Positions 33,734 through 42,514 of a stretch of DNA of 64,000 nucleotides are shown piece by piece. The DNA comes from Pseudomonadota bacterium (lineage in GTDB: Bacteria > Desulfobacterota > Desulfovibrionia > Desulfovibrionales > Desulfovibrionaceae). The position numbers and the translations under genes are program-made. The stretch covers positions 1-64,000 of the forward strand of contig JAEZYD010000060.1 of NCBI GenBank assembly GCA_023419375.1, given 5' to 3'. Numbering within the stretch: position 1 is the stretch's first letter; every line of letters begins with the position of its first letter. Below the pieces are notes generated by a model. That model was not told the origin of the DNA. It made no database searches and saw only the letters and a program-made list of their open reading frames with translations.

Positions 33734-35989
33734 CTAGTCCCACTTGGGGGTGTGCGGGAATTTTCTACGCAATTCATTGAGCAGCTCGGCGCTCACGCCT
33801 TCGCCTTCCTTGCGGCCGCAGCGGGGGCAGGCGCCGTTGATCACACCCACATAGCCGCAGACAGGGTCGCGATCCAGAGGATGGTTGATGGAGCCGTAGC
33901 CAACGCCATTATCGTGCATAAAACGGATGATGCTCTCAAAGGCCTCAAGGTTCTTGCAGGTATCGCCATCCAGCTCCACATAGGTGATGTGGCCCGCATT
34001 GGTCAGCGCATGGTACGGAGCCTCGATCTGTATCTTTTTAAAGGCCTTGATGGGGCAGTACACCGGCACGTGGAACGAGTTGGTGTAATAATCCCTGTCA
34101 GTGATGCCGGGGATGCTGCCGAACTTTTCCTTGTCGAGGTTGACAAAGCGCCCGCTCAGGCTTTCTGCCGGGGTGGCGATGAGTGAAAAGTTAAGGCCGG
34201 TCTTTTCCGCTTCGTCATCGCACCGCTTGCGCAGATGCGTAACAATCTCAATGCCAAGCTTCTGGGCATCTTCGCTTTCGCCGTGGTGCTGGCCCACAAG
34301 GGCCTTGAGCGTTTCGGCAAGGCCGATAAAGCCCACGGTCAGGGTGCCGTGCTTGAGCACTTCTTCAATGCTGTCGTCCCAACCCAGCTTGTCGGAATCA
34401 AGCCAGATGCCCTCGCCCATGAGGAAGGGATAGTTGCGCACCTTCTTGGCGCTCTGGATCTTGAGCCTGTGCAGCAACTGACGGAACACCAGATCAATCT
34501 TGTCGTCCAGCAGAGCGTAAAAACGGCTGATGTCGCCACGCGCATCCAGGCCAAGCCGGGGAAGATTGATGGACGTAAAGCTCAGATTGCCGCGACCGCA
34601 CGTAACCTGCCTGTCCTTGTCGTACACGTTGCCAAGCACGCGAGTACGGCAGCCCATATAGGCAACTTCCGTATTATAGTCGCCCGGATGGTAGTACTGG
34701 AGGTTGTACGGCGCATCAAGAAAGCTGAAGTTGGGGAAGAGCCGCATGGCGGAAACATCCATGGCCTGCTTGAAAAGGTCGTAGTTGGGATCTTCGGGAT
34801 TATAGTTGACCCCGGACTTCACCTTGAATATCTGCACGGGAAAAATGGAGGTTTCCCCATTGCCGAGCCCGGCCTTGGTGGCACGCAGCAGGTTTTTGAC
34901 AACCATGCGCCCCTCGGCAGAAATATCCGTTCCGTAGTTGATGGAGCTGAAAGGCACCTGTGCGCCCGCGCGCGAATTCATGGTGTTCAGGTTGTGGATC
35001 AGGGCTTCCATGGCCTGATAGGTGCGGCGCTCGGTGTATTTGAGGGCTTCGCCAGCAGCGTAGGCATGCGCGCGCGTCACAAGCTCGCGCCGGGCCTCGG
35101 GGGCAGCCGCCACAAGGGCCTCACCAAAGGCATCGCAGGTGCCAAGGCGCGGGCCTTCGGGCAACAGGGCGATGGTTTCTCTGGCGGCGTCAATGGCTGC
35201 CTGCTCTTCCAGATTCTGGGCAATGCGCAAAAATGCGGCAAAGGCGCGCTCATATTCCTTGCGGTAGGTTTTGATAACACCTTCAGCCATGGCAAAGTCA
35301 AAATGCGGCACGCTCTGGCCGCCGTGCATTTCATTCTGGTTGGCCTGAATGGCAATGCAGGCAAGGGCCGAGTAGCTCTCAATGGAATTGGGCTCGCGCA
35401 AATGCCCGTGCCCCGTGGAAAAACCATTTTTAAACAGGGGGATGAGGTCAATCTGGCAGCACGTTTCCGTGAGCATGTAAAAATCTTTGTCGTGAATGTG
35501 GATATCGCCGTTAAGGTGCGCGGCAGAGGCATCCTTGGGCAGAATGTAGTTGTCGATGAAGAATTTTGAGCCCTCGGAACCATACTTGAGCATGGTGCCC
35601 ATGGCCGTATCGCCGTCAATATTGGCGTTCTCGCGCTTGATGTCTTCCTGCAGGGCCGGGGAATACGTAAGCTTTTTATAGATATCCATGAGATACGATT
35701 CCGCATTGCGGATTTTCGTATGCTCGGCCCGGTACAGAATGTAAGCCTTGGCGCTCTTGGCGTAGTCGTACTGAATCAGGGTTTCTTCAACAACATCCTG
35801 AATTTCTTCCACATGCTTGAGGCTGCGCGACTCCAGCTTTTTGCACACCTTTTCGGTGACAAACAGCAGGTCAGTGGGGGACATGTCTTCACCACCAACG
35901 GCCTGATTGGCCTTGGTGATGGCATTGAGAATCTTGACCGAATCAAAAGGCACTTCCGTGCCGTCGCGCTTAATAATGCTGGCGAGCAT
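33734..35989 (-). CDS. nrdD: Anaerobic ribonucleoside-triphosphate reductase, large chain without glycyl-radical tail
   Basis: A 751-residue class III reductase making deoxynucleotides without oxygen. An ATP-cone (about 1-95, starting MLASIIKRDGTEVPFD) is the allosteric module. The ten-stranded barrel follows, with YSALACIAIQANQNEMHGG and the catalytic-cysteine segment VTCGRGNLSF. The chain ends soon after a zinc-site-like segment DPVCGYVG/CPRCGRKEG with three of the usual four cysteines. The RxxGY glycyl-radical motif expected next is missing here and is found in the small gene 53 bases downstream. The start at 35989 has GGAG eight bases ahead; an upstream in-frame start would lie in the leader. 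Confidence 0.93.
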   Translation of the reverse strand: MLASIIKRDGTEVPFDSVKILNAITKANQAVGGEDMSPTDLLFVTEKVCKKLESRSLKHVEEIQDVVEETLIQYDYAKSAKAYILYRAEHTKIRNAESYLMDIYKKLTYSPALQEDIKRENANIDGDTAMGTMLKYGSEGSKFFIDNYILPKDASAAHLNGDIHIHDKDFYMLTETCCQIDLIPLFKNGFSTGHGHLREPNSIESYSALACIAIQANQNEMHGGQSVPHFDFAMAEGVIKTYRKEYERAFAAFLRIAQNLEEQAAIDAARETIALLPEGPRLGTCDAFGEALVAAAPEARRELVTRAHAYAAGEALKYTERRTYQAMEALIHNLNTMNSRAGAQVPFSSINYGTDISAEGRMVVKNLLRATKAGLGNGETSIFPVQIFKVKSGVNYNPEDPNYDLFKQAMDVSAMRLFPNFSFLDAPYNLQYYHPGDYNTEVAYMGCRTRVLGNVYDKDRQVTCGRGNLSFTSINLPRLGLDARGDISRFYALLDDKIDLVFRQLLHRLKIQSAKKVRNYPFLMGEGIWLDSDKLGWDDSIEEVLKHGTLTVGFIGLAETLKALVGQHHGESEDAQKLGIEIVTHLRKRCDDEAEKTGLNFSLIATPAESLSGRFVNLDKEKFGSIPGITDRDYYTNSFHVPVYCPIKAFKKIQIEAPYHALTNAGHITYVELDGDTCKNLEAFESIIRFMHDNGVGYGSINHPLDRDPVCGYVGVINGACPRCGRKEGEGVSAELLNELRRKFPHTPKWD

Positions 35990-36018
35990 GAACTTCGCTC
36001 CAAACGTGTGGGCTATGA

Positions 36019-36052
36019 ACAAAAAGGCCGCCCGAACAAAACGGGCGGAGAG
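36019..36052 (-). terminator. Terminator between riboswitch and nrdD (expression platform)
   Basis: On the minus strand CCGCCCG and CGGGCGG flank TTTTGTT and are followed by CCTTTTT. A competing hairpin (GGGCCAT/ATGGCC flanked by GAGA/TCTC) ends against its stem. It lies 30 bases before the nrdD start and probably stops transcription when cobalamin is bound. Confidence 0.8.
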
Positions 36053-36124
36053 GCCATCAATGGCCCTTCTCTGACGGTTCATCTGCAAAAGCCCGTTGCA
36101 GACGCTCCACTTTCTTAGAACGGT

Positions 36125-36280
36125 TGAAAGCAGGTCTTCCGACTTGCCTGCCGCTTTTCGACCTTCCCGGTTTTATCCAGTGGCACTCGTGGAAAAGCGG
36201 TGTTGAACAGGCTCACGGCGGCGGGTCCGCTCCCGAATTTCACGGGAATTCCCTATTAAGCTCATGGCGCTTTCAATGTC
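36125..36280 (-). ncRNA. Cobalamin riboswitch
   Basis: The minus strand carries the characteristic elements in order: TTAATAGGGAAT, GCGGACCCGCCGCCGTGA, the B12 box GAGTGCCACTGG, CCGGGAAGGTCG, and the closing GGCAAGTCGGAAGACCTGC. It heads the nrdD operon. Adenosylcobalamin would switch off the B12-independent reductase, presumably because a B12-dependent class II enzyme then serves; none is in this window. Confidence 0.93.
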
Positions 36281-36283
36281 TAG

Positions 36284-36312
36284 AAAATCTCAAAAGAACT
36301 GCACCCTGTCAA
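36284..36312 (-). promoter_or_regulatory. Promoter of the riboswitch-nrdD operon
   Basis: A perfect TTGACA, 17 bases, then GATTTT on the minus strand. It places the transcript start a few bases before the riboswitch. The -10 element is weak. Confidence 0.5.
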
Positions 36313-36364
36313 TAAATGCAGGCAAAAAAGCTCTCCTAGCGTCATAGCAACACTGCGAATTCAC

Positions 36365-36727
36365 TATTGAATTTTCTTGCCTGCCCAATTTTTCACTACA
36401 CCAAGGCCGCAAAACAGTGAGGGCGTGAACAAAAACGTTCGCCCTGGCTGGAGCCAGATCAGGCAACCTGACCCGCAACATGTGTGGCTTTGATTGGCGT
36501 TGCTGAAACATTTCGCCATGAATTCAGGCATCATGCCCCCATGGCGCTGCCGCCCAGGCCCCGGCACTGCGACCGCAGCCGATACCTGGCGAGCTTTCCT
36601 CAGAAAGCAGTTCCCGTAACGCAGGCAAGAACTTACTCTACCCACGCCGGGTTTTCAAGACGGCCTCCCCCACGTAAGAGGACTTACCTCGGACTTGACA
36701 TTTTTATTTGCCCGCCGCTTGCCGAAC
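36365..36727 (-). ncRNA. Unassigned, strongly folded RNA candidate
   Basis: About 360 bases without a credible gene but with a chain of strong stems readable on the minus strand: GTAAG/CTTAC; GCCG/CGGC; GCTTTC/GAAAGC; a long stem CCAGG/CCTGG with CGGCTGCG/CGCAGTGCCG inside; GCCATG/CATGGC with GGCAT/ATGCC inside; TCAGG/CCTGA; CTGGCT/AGCCAG; and GGGCG/CGCCC. A promoter lies just ahead and a separate promoter starts the nrdD leader beyond it. I checked by eye for tmRNA, RNase P, 4.5S and 6S signatures and found no convincing match. Strand and ends are inferred. Confidence 0.4.
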
Positions 36728-36733
36728 ATGTCG

Positions 36734-36761
36734 TTTATAAAAACTTTTTTTGTACACGCAA
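36734..36761 (-). promoter_or_regulatory. Promoter ahead of the folded region
   Basis: TTGCGT, 16 bases, TATAAA on the minus strand, pointing into the hairpin-rich stretch rather than at a gene. Confidence 0.45.
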
Positions 36762-36894
36762 ACAGGGCTTGAGCATTCCGTAACAGCCAATAAACATAGG
36801 GGGCCGCATCGGCCCAACTCCGCTTCCACCGCCATTTTGCAGGGAAGTGCAATCGGATGCACGATGCGACCCGTCAACAAACCAGAAACGCCGT

Positions 36895-39510
36895 CTACGG
36901 CAGCAGGATCATGTTGTAGAGGTTTTTGTCGTCCAGATACTTCTGCGCCACAGCCTGAATATCCGCAGGGGTCAGCTTGGCCGCTTTGTCGATGAGCGAC
37001 TTGCTGAAATCGCGGGGCAGACCCAGCACAGCGTCTGTGGCGGCCACGCCCGCGCGGGAATCAAGGCTCTGCTTGTCGCGATAGTATTCGCCAAGCAGGC
37101 GGTTGGCTCCGGCTTCAAGCAATTCCGCAGGCAGGGGTTTTGCCTTGATATCGGCAATAATTTTGGCAAAGCCTTCACGCGCCTGCGCTACCTTGTCCGG
37201 CGTTGTGCCAATGTAAAAAGCCATCATGCCGGCCTGGGGCATGGCGCGGTAAAAGGCCGTGACCGTGTATCCGAGGCCCTGCTCGTCGCGCATCTGGCTG
37301 AACAGCAAGCCGCTCTGCCCGGAAAGCACCGACTGCAAAAGCATGAGCGCAGGAGCATCCGGGCTGGTGTAGGGCACAGCCTTGAACATCTGGAGCACAT
37401 GGGCCTGATTGCGCCCCGGCAGATGCAGATCAAGGTTACGGGCATCACCCCAGGAGGGGGCTGGCAAGGAGAAATCCTTGTTGTCTGGCGCGGGCAATGT
37501 GCGGGCAAAGGCCAGCACGGCCTCGCGGTCAAAATCGCCTGCCACTGCCAACACCCAGGGCTGCACGAGCTGCTTGTCCCAGAACGAGCGGACATCCTTG
37601 GGCGTAAACTTGGAGAGGTTCGCTTCCGTGCCCAGACTGTCGTAGCCGTAGGGCTGACCACCGGGGAAGATGAAGGGATTCACGCGCGAGAACAGGAAGG
37701 AAGTAGGCCTGTCTGCCCGCTGGCGGATGGCGGCCTTCATGTTTTCCGCTTCGCGCTTGATTTCCTTGGCTTCAAAGCGGGGCTTGCCCAGCACCTCGCC
37801 CAGCATGGAGAAATAATCGGCATTGAACCGGGCCGGGCCAGTCAGGGACACGGTAAAGGTTTGCAGGCCCGCCTTGGCGGAGAGAGAAGCCGCGCGGTCG
37901 GCAAAATAGCGTTCCATGGCCTGGGCGTCCAGCTTGCCGCTGCCATCGCCAAGCGTGCTGGCCGTCAGTTCTGCCAGCCCTTGCTGGTCGGGCTTCAGCA
38001 GGGCGTTGCCGCCGGGCAGCATGAGATCAACCGCCACGTAAGGCACCGTGGCATCAGGGATAAGAATGACGGTGCGCCCCTGCCCCAGATCGACCACTTC
38101 CTGCTGTCCCGCAGTGGCCGAAGCCTGTTGCGTGGTTTTGGCAGCGGCGCTGCCGGGCCAGTTCTTTTGCAGCACGGCTTCCAGATCGGGCAGTTTGGCA
38201 TTTTCAGGGGCAAGCACACGCACCCGCGCCCTGCCGGGATCAAGCCAGAGGTCAATGGCCTGCTGTACCTGCGGCTGCGAAACATTACGCTGGGTGAAGC
38301 GCAGATTCTGTTCCGCCACATCGCCGCCCAGCTCAAACTGGACGCTGCCCAGCCAGGAGGCAAGGCCGTTGAGCGTTTCCGCCGAGCGGTCCATGCTGTC
38401 TTCAAGGTTATAGCGGGCGCGCTTGAGGGCCTCGGGCTTGAAGTCTGCGGCCTTGAGCTTGGCAAGGTCTGTGGTCAGCCCCTGCCAGAAGGCTTCCAGC
38501 TTCTCCGGGGCCATATTGGCGGTAATGTACAGCATGCCAGCGCGTTCAAGGCTCATGTTGCCCACGCTGATGCTGTCCACAAGCTGCTTTTCGTACTCGT
38601 ATTTGCGGCTCAGCAACGAAGTACCGTCGCCGCCAAGCAGGTAGCTCAGCACGTCCAGATCCACAGAGCGCAGGTCGCGCAGGGCTGGCGCAGGGAAGGC
38701 CATGCCCAGATAAACCTTGTTCCAGGGGCCGCGCACCACTTCAACGCGCTGACCGCCGGGGGCAGTCAGCAAATCAACCTGCGGCGGCGTAACAGCATCG
38801 TTGGTGTTGACCATGCCGCCAAAAAGTTCCTGCGCGTGTTGCAGCACCGCCTGCGGATCAATATCGCCCGCCACCAGCAGCAGCATGTTCTGCGGCTGAT
38901 ACCAGCGCTGCACATAGGCACGCAGGTCATCAGCGGTGATGGCGCGCACGGTTTCCTTAAAGCCGATGATGGGACGCCCGTAGGGGGTGTTCTGGAGTGT
39001 GGACACCTGCAGGCTTTCAAACAGCCTGCTCATGGGCGAATCCTGATCGCGCTCAAGCTCGGAAATCACCACTTCTTTTTCCGACTCCAGTTCCTTGGGA
39101 TCCAGAGCGGCCTGAAAGGCCATTTCTTTCACCACGTCCATGCCCATGCGCCAGTGGGCAGCGGGCATATCCGTCATGAACCATGTTTTGTCAAAGCTGG
39201 TGGCCGCGTTGAGGTAGCCGCCAAGGGCTTCCACATCGCGCGCCACCTGGCCCTTGGGCCTATGCTCGGTGCCTTTGAAGACCATGTGCTCCAGCAGATG
39301 GCTGATGCCAGCCTGCTTGGCGTCCTCATTGGCCGACCCGGTGCGTACGTAAAGGCGCGTTGCCACCAGAGGGAAGCGGCTATCCTTGATGATATACACG
39401 GAAAGCCCGTTGGGCAGTTTGGTCAGGGTTCGCTGTTCGCCCGGTGCGGCAGAGGCCGCGCCAGCCAGCAAGGCCAGCAGGAGGGGCAATAACAGAAGTA
39501 TGCGTTGCAT
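36895..39510 (-). CDS. M16-family zinc metallopeptidase (double domain), exported
   Basis: 871 residues. A signal peptide (MQRILLLLPLLLALLAGAAS, cut near Ala-Ala-Pro) is followed by an active M16 domain with the inverted zinc motif HLLEHMVF and a downstream glutamate in VISELERDQD. The second, inactive M16 half (about 480-860) carries no HxxEH. Such pitrilysin-type proteins degrade peptides in the periplasm. It appears to be a single gene. A 270-base gap separates it from livF; apart from the livF terminator I see nothing in it. Confidence 0.9.
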   Translation of the reverse strand: MQRILLLLPLLLALLAGAASAAPGEQRTLTKLPNGLSVYIIKDSRFPLVATRLYVRTGSANEDAKQAGISHLLEHMVFKGTEHRPKGQVARDVEALGGYLNAATSFDKTWFMTDMPAAHWRMGMDVVKEMAFQAALDPKELESEKEVVISELERDQDSPMSRLFESLQVSTLQNTPYGRPIIGFKETVRAITADDLRAYVQRWYQPQNMLLLVAGDIDPQAVLQHAQELFGGMVNTNDAVTPPQVDLLTAPGGQRVEVVRGPWNKVYLGMAFPAPALRDLRSVDLDVLSYLLGGDGTSLLSRKYEYEKQLVDSISVGNMSLERAGMLYITANMAPEKLEAFWQGLTTDLAKLKAADFKPEALKRARYNLEDSMDRSAETLNGLASWLGSVQFELGGDVAEQNLRFTQRNVSQPQVQQAIDLWLDPGRARVRVLAPENAKLPDLEAVLQKNWPGSAAAKTTQQASATAGQQEVVDLGQGRTVILIPDATVPYVAVDLMLPGGNALLKPDQQGLAELTASTLGDGSGKLDAQAMERYFADRAASLSAKAGLQTFTVSLTGPARFNADYFSMLGEVLGKPRFEAKEIKREAENMKAAIRQRADRPTSFLFSRVNPFIFPGGQPYGYDSLGTEANLSKFTPKDVRSFWDKQLVQPWVLAVAGDFDREAVLAFARTLPAPDNKDFSLPAPSWGDARNLDLHLPGRNQAHVLQMFKAVPYTSPDAPALMLLQSVLSGQSGLLFSQMRDEQGLGYTVTAFYRAMPQAGMMAFYIGTTPDKVAQAREGFAKIIADIKAKPLPAELLEAGANRLLGEYYRDKQSLDSRAGVAATDAVLGLPRDFSKSLIDKAAKLTPADIQAVAQKYLDDKNLYNMILLP

Positions 39511-39706
39511 GTTTGCTCCTTATGGATTTGCAGTCGCAAGAAGGCAGAGGCAAAGGCAGTAACCGCCCTGCTCCCCGGACTGTTTTTAACCAACATGAAT
39601 ACTAATACCCCCGGCACGGGGTGGCAAGCCGCAGCTTTTGGCTCGCCCCGGCCGTCTGATTTTATGAGGTCGCGACCTTGCTGAATTTTCCGAAGCTTTC
39701 AGCAAC

Positions 39707-39737
39707 AAAAAACCGGCAGTCATATGATTGCCGGTTT
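39707..39737 (-). terminator. Terminator of the liv operon
   Basis: AACCGGCA and TGCCGGTT on the minus strand with a 10-base loop, followed by six T, just past livF. Confidence 0.85.
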
Positions 39738-39779
39738 GAGCGCTGACCAGATCAACGCGGTCTGAAATCAGAAAAAAGT

Positions 39780-40502
39780 CTAGCCGCCGAGGTAGGCGTC
39801 CTTGACCTTGGGGTTTTCGAGCAGTTCGCGCCCCGGGCCTTCAAGCACCACCCTGCCAACTTCAAGAATATAGGCATAGTGCGCCACAGAAAGCGCCGCA
39901 AAGGCGTTCTGCTCCACCAGCAGGACGGTTTTACCCTCTTCGTTGATGCGCTTGACGATGTCGAAAATTTCGCGCACCAGCAGCGGGGCAAGCCCCAGCG
40001 AAGGTTCGTCAAGCATGAGCAGATCGGGGCGGCTCATGAGCGCGCGGCCCACGGCCAGCATCTGCTGCTCGCCGCCGGAGAGCGTACCGCCCTTCTGCCA
40101 GAGACGTTCCTTGAGACGCGGAAACAGGCTGTAAACCCACTCGATATCATGGGCTATTTCTGCCTTGTCGCTGCGCGAATACGCGCCAAGGTACAGGTTT
40201 TCCTCCACCGTCAGGTGGGGCAGGATACGCCGCCCTTCCGGCGAAAGAGAAATGCCCTTGCGCACCATGTCTTCGGGCTTGAGGCCCATGAGCGAAGCCG
40301 GGGCGTCACCCTCGTTGCGGGTCAGCAGAATATCGCCGCTGATGGTTTTGTTCAGGCCGGCGATGGAGCGGATGATACTGCTCTTGCCCGCGCCGTTGGC
40401 CCCGATAAGTGTCACAATGCTGCCGCGCGGGATATTCAGGCTTACGCCCTGAACGGCCTGAATGCCGCCGTAGCGCACATGGAGATTACGAATTTCAAGC
40501 AT
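39780..40502 (-). CDS. livF: Branched-chain amino acid ABC transporter ATPase LivF
   Basis: 240 residues, the usual LivF length, beginning MLEIRNLHVRYGG. Walker A is GANGAGKSS, the ABC signature LSGGEQQ and Walker B LLMLDEPSLG. It is the second ATPase of the importer and pairs with LivG. The start at 40502 gives the family N-terminus; an upstream in-frame start at 40613 lies in the spacer. The spacer to livG is 156 bases, GC-rich and without a gene. Last gene of livKHMGF. Confidence 0.95.
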   Translation of the reverse strand: MLEIRNLHVRYGGIQAVQGVSLNIPRGSIVTLIGANGAGKSSIIRSIAGLNKTISGDILLTRNEGDAPASLMGLKPEDMVRKGISLSPEGRRILPHLTVEENLYLGAYSRSDKAEIAHDIEWVYSLFPRLKERLWQKGGTLSGGEQQMLAVGRALMSRPDLLMLDEPSLGLAPLLVREIFDIVKRINEEGKTVLLVEQNAFAALSVAHYAYILEVGRVVLEGPGRELLENPKVKDAYLGG

Positions 40503-40658
40503 GATGCACCCTGTCCATATGTCGGTCTGCGCCGGAAGAGCTTTCCGGGCATGTCTATCTGCTGCGTATGGCCGTTTGCTCCTGCACAGGAGCGGCAAAC
40601 AGCGCCTTTGCAAGCCGCAACGGGCAGCCGGAGCAAGGCTCCGCCGCCCGGGCCGCGA

Positions 40659-41480
40659 CTAAATGACTTTTTCCAGCGTGGCGTCCTCACCCAGATAGGC
40701 GCGGATGACCACGGGGTTGTTGCGGATGGATTCCGGCTCGCCCTCGGCGATCAAGGCGCCGTACTCCATGACCCAGATATACTGGCACACGCCCATGACG
40801 ACCTTCATGTCATGCTCGATCAGCAGAATGGTGAGGTCGAATTCGTCACGGATATGGCCGATAAAATGCATGAGATCCAGGCTTTCCTGCGGATTCATGC
40901 CCGCTGCGGGTTCGTCAAGCAGCAACAGTTTGGGCTCTGTGGCCAGAGCGCGGGCTATCTCAAGCCTGCGCTGCGCGCCGTAAGGCAGGCTGCCCGCCTG
41001 ATCGTTGAGGTTGCCGCTCAGGTTTACCCGGTCGGCAAGCTGCTTGCTTTTTTCCACAATGGCCGCTTCTTCCTTATAAAAGGCGGGGATGCCCAGAGGG
41101 GCCATCCACCAGGGGCAGCGGCGGCGCACATGACAGCCGACCATGATATTCTCAAGCACGGTCATCTGCTGCGACAGACGGATGTTCTGGAAAGTGCGGG
41201 CCATGCCCATGCGGCAGATTTCCGAGGGGCCAAGGCCCTTCACGCTCTTGCCGTCAAAAACCACGTCGCCTTCCTGCGGCGTGTAAAAACCGCTCAGGAC
41301 GTTGAACGCGGTGGTTTTGCCCGCGCCGTTGGGGCCGATAATGCCCGCAATGGCGCCCTTGGGCAGGGCGATGGAAAGATCGCTCACGGCGGTCACGCCG
41401 CCAAAACGCATGGTTACGTCCTTTGCCAGCAGCAGTGCGCCCTCGTAATTGGGAGCCTTGGGCAGATTAAAACCGCTCAT
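40659..41480 (-). CDS. livG: Branched-chain amino acid ABC transporter ATPase LivG
   Basis: 273 residues with Walker A GPNGAGKTT, a variant signature LPYGAQRRLEIARAL and Walker B LLLLDEPAAGMNP. The family-specific long insert around TFQNIRLSQQMTVLEN is present. The first 15 residues extend the usual LivG start. It overlaps livM by four bases, so translation is coupled. Confidence 0.95.
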   Translation of the reverse strand: MSGFNLPKAPNYEGALLLAKDVTMRFGGVTAVSDLSIALPKGAIAGIIGPNGAGKTTAFNVLSGFYTPQEGDVVFDGKSVKGLGPSEICRMGMARTFQNIRLSQQMTVLENIMVGCHVRRRCPWWMAPLGIPAFYKEEAAIVEKSKQLADRVNLSGNLNDQAGSLPYGAQRRLEIARALATEPKLLLLDEPAAGMNPQESLDLMHFIGHIRDEFDLTILLIEHDMKVVMGVCQYIWVMEYGALIAEGEPESIRNNPVVIRAYLGEDATLEKVI

Positions 41481-42514
41481 GCCTTGCCCCTCCTGAAGAA
41501 CGCGCCCATTGATTTCCAGGTCAGCTCACGGGTACCCATGATGCCCTCGCGCCGATAAAGAATAATGGCCAGCAGCACCAGCGAAAACACCACCATACGC
41601 ATACCGGGGATGCCGGGGATTTCAATAAAGCCCAGATCCATGGGTTCTTCAATGGCGCGCAGCCATTCAAGCAGGATGGTGATGACCGTGGCGCCGAGCA
41701 GGCTGCCCGTCAGCGAGCCAAGACCGCCAGCCACAACGAACATGAGCACGTTGAAGGTCAGCAGAAAGTTGAACATCTTGGGGTCGATGGTGGAGAGGTG
41801 GGAGCCAAGCAGCGCCCCGCCCACACCGGCAAAAAACGCGCCCACGCAGAACGAAAGCACCTTGTAGCGGAACACGTTGATGCCCATGACCCTGGCGGCG
41901 ATTTCGTTATCGCGTATACAGCGCATCACGTTGCCGTAATTGCTGAATATGAGCCGCGAAAGCACTATGAGCGTGAAGAGCATCCAGATGTAGCACGAAA
42001 GCAGACTGGCATGCCCTGGAATGCCCTTGATGCCCAGCGAACCGTTGGTGATGGAGGTGGCATTGACGATCAGGACGCGGATGATTTCTGCAAAGCCAAG
42101 GGTGGCAATGCCAAGGTAGTCATCGCCAAGCCGCAGCACAGGCACGGCGATAATAAAGGCAAAGATGGTGGCCACCAGCCCACCGGCCAGCGCAGAAACC
42201 CAGAAAGGCGTAAACAGCTCGGAGAAAGGCCAGATGATGGGTTCAAGAATCCACATCATTTCTTTCTGCTCGGGGCTCAGGATGCACAGGGCTGAAACAT
42301 ACGCGCCGATGGCGATAAACCCTGCATGGCCCAGAGAAAAGAGGCCGGTAAATCCGTAAATCAGGTTGAGCGAAAGCGCCAGAATGGCGTTGATGAAAAT
42401 GAGTTTGGCGATATAAATCTGGTAGTCGCCGAGAAAGCTTTCTGCCTGGGAGAGCACAAGGCCAAACAGCAGCATGACCATAATGCTCAGAATGGTGCTT
42501 CTGTTCAGGCGCAT
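41477..42514 (-). CDS. livM: Branched-chain amino acid ABC transporter permease LivM
   Basis: 345 residues with eight to ten membrane helices and the permease signature FSLGHAGFIAIGAY near residue 60, plus IRDNEIAARVMGIN (the loop that contacts the ATPases). Its start codon overlaps the livH stop (TAATG) and its stop overlaps livG. Confidence 0.95.
   Translation of the reverse strand: MRLNRSTILSIMVMLLFGLVLSQAESFLGDYQIYIAKLIFINAILALSLNLIYGFTGLFSLGHAGFIAIGAYVSALCILSPEQKEMMWILEPIIWPFSELFTPFWVSALAGGLVATIFAFIIAVPVLRLGDDYLGIATLGFAEIIRVLIVNATSITNGSLGIKGIPGHASLLSCYIWMLFTLIVLSRLIFSNYGNVMRCIRDNEIAARVMGINVFRYKVLSFCVGAFFAGVGGALLGSHLSTIDPKMFNFLLTFNVLMFVVAGGLGSLTGSLLGATVITILLEWLRAIEEPMDLGFIEIPGIPGMRMVVFSLVLLAIILYRREGIMGTRELTWKSMGAFFRRGKA

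Noticed and set aside
34235..35569. A 444-codon open frame on the plus strand inside nrdD
   Set aside because: It is antisense to conserved reductase sequence and has no recognisable features.
36365..36727. Assignment of the folded region as 6S RNA, RNase P RNA, tmRNA or 4.5S RNA
   Set aside because: None of the key conserved segments of these RNAs could be located on either strand, so it is left unassigned.
36847..39492. An 881-codon open frame on the plus strand
   Set aside because: It mirrors the M16 peptidase gene, whose signal peptide and HxxEH motif are unmistakable. The mirrored translation resembles no protein.
39879..41558. A 559-codon open frame on the plus strand over livF and livG
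   Set aside because: It is antisense to two ABC ATPases with all their motifs; no ribosome site or family match.
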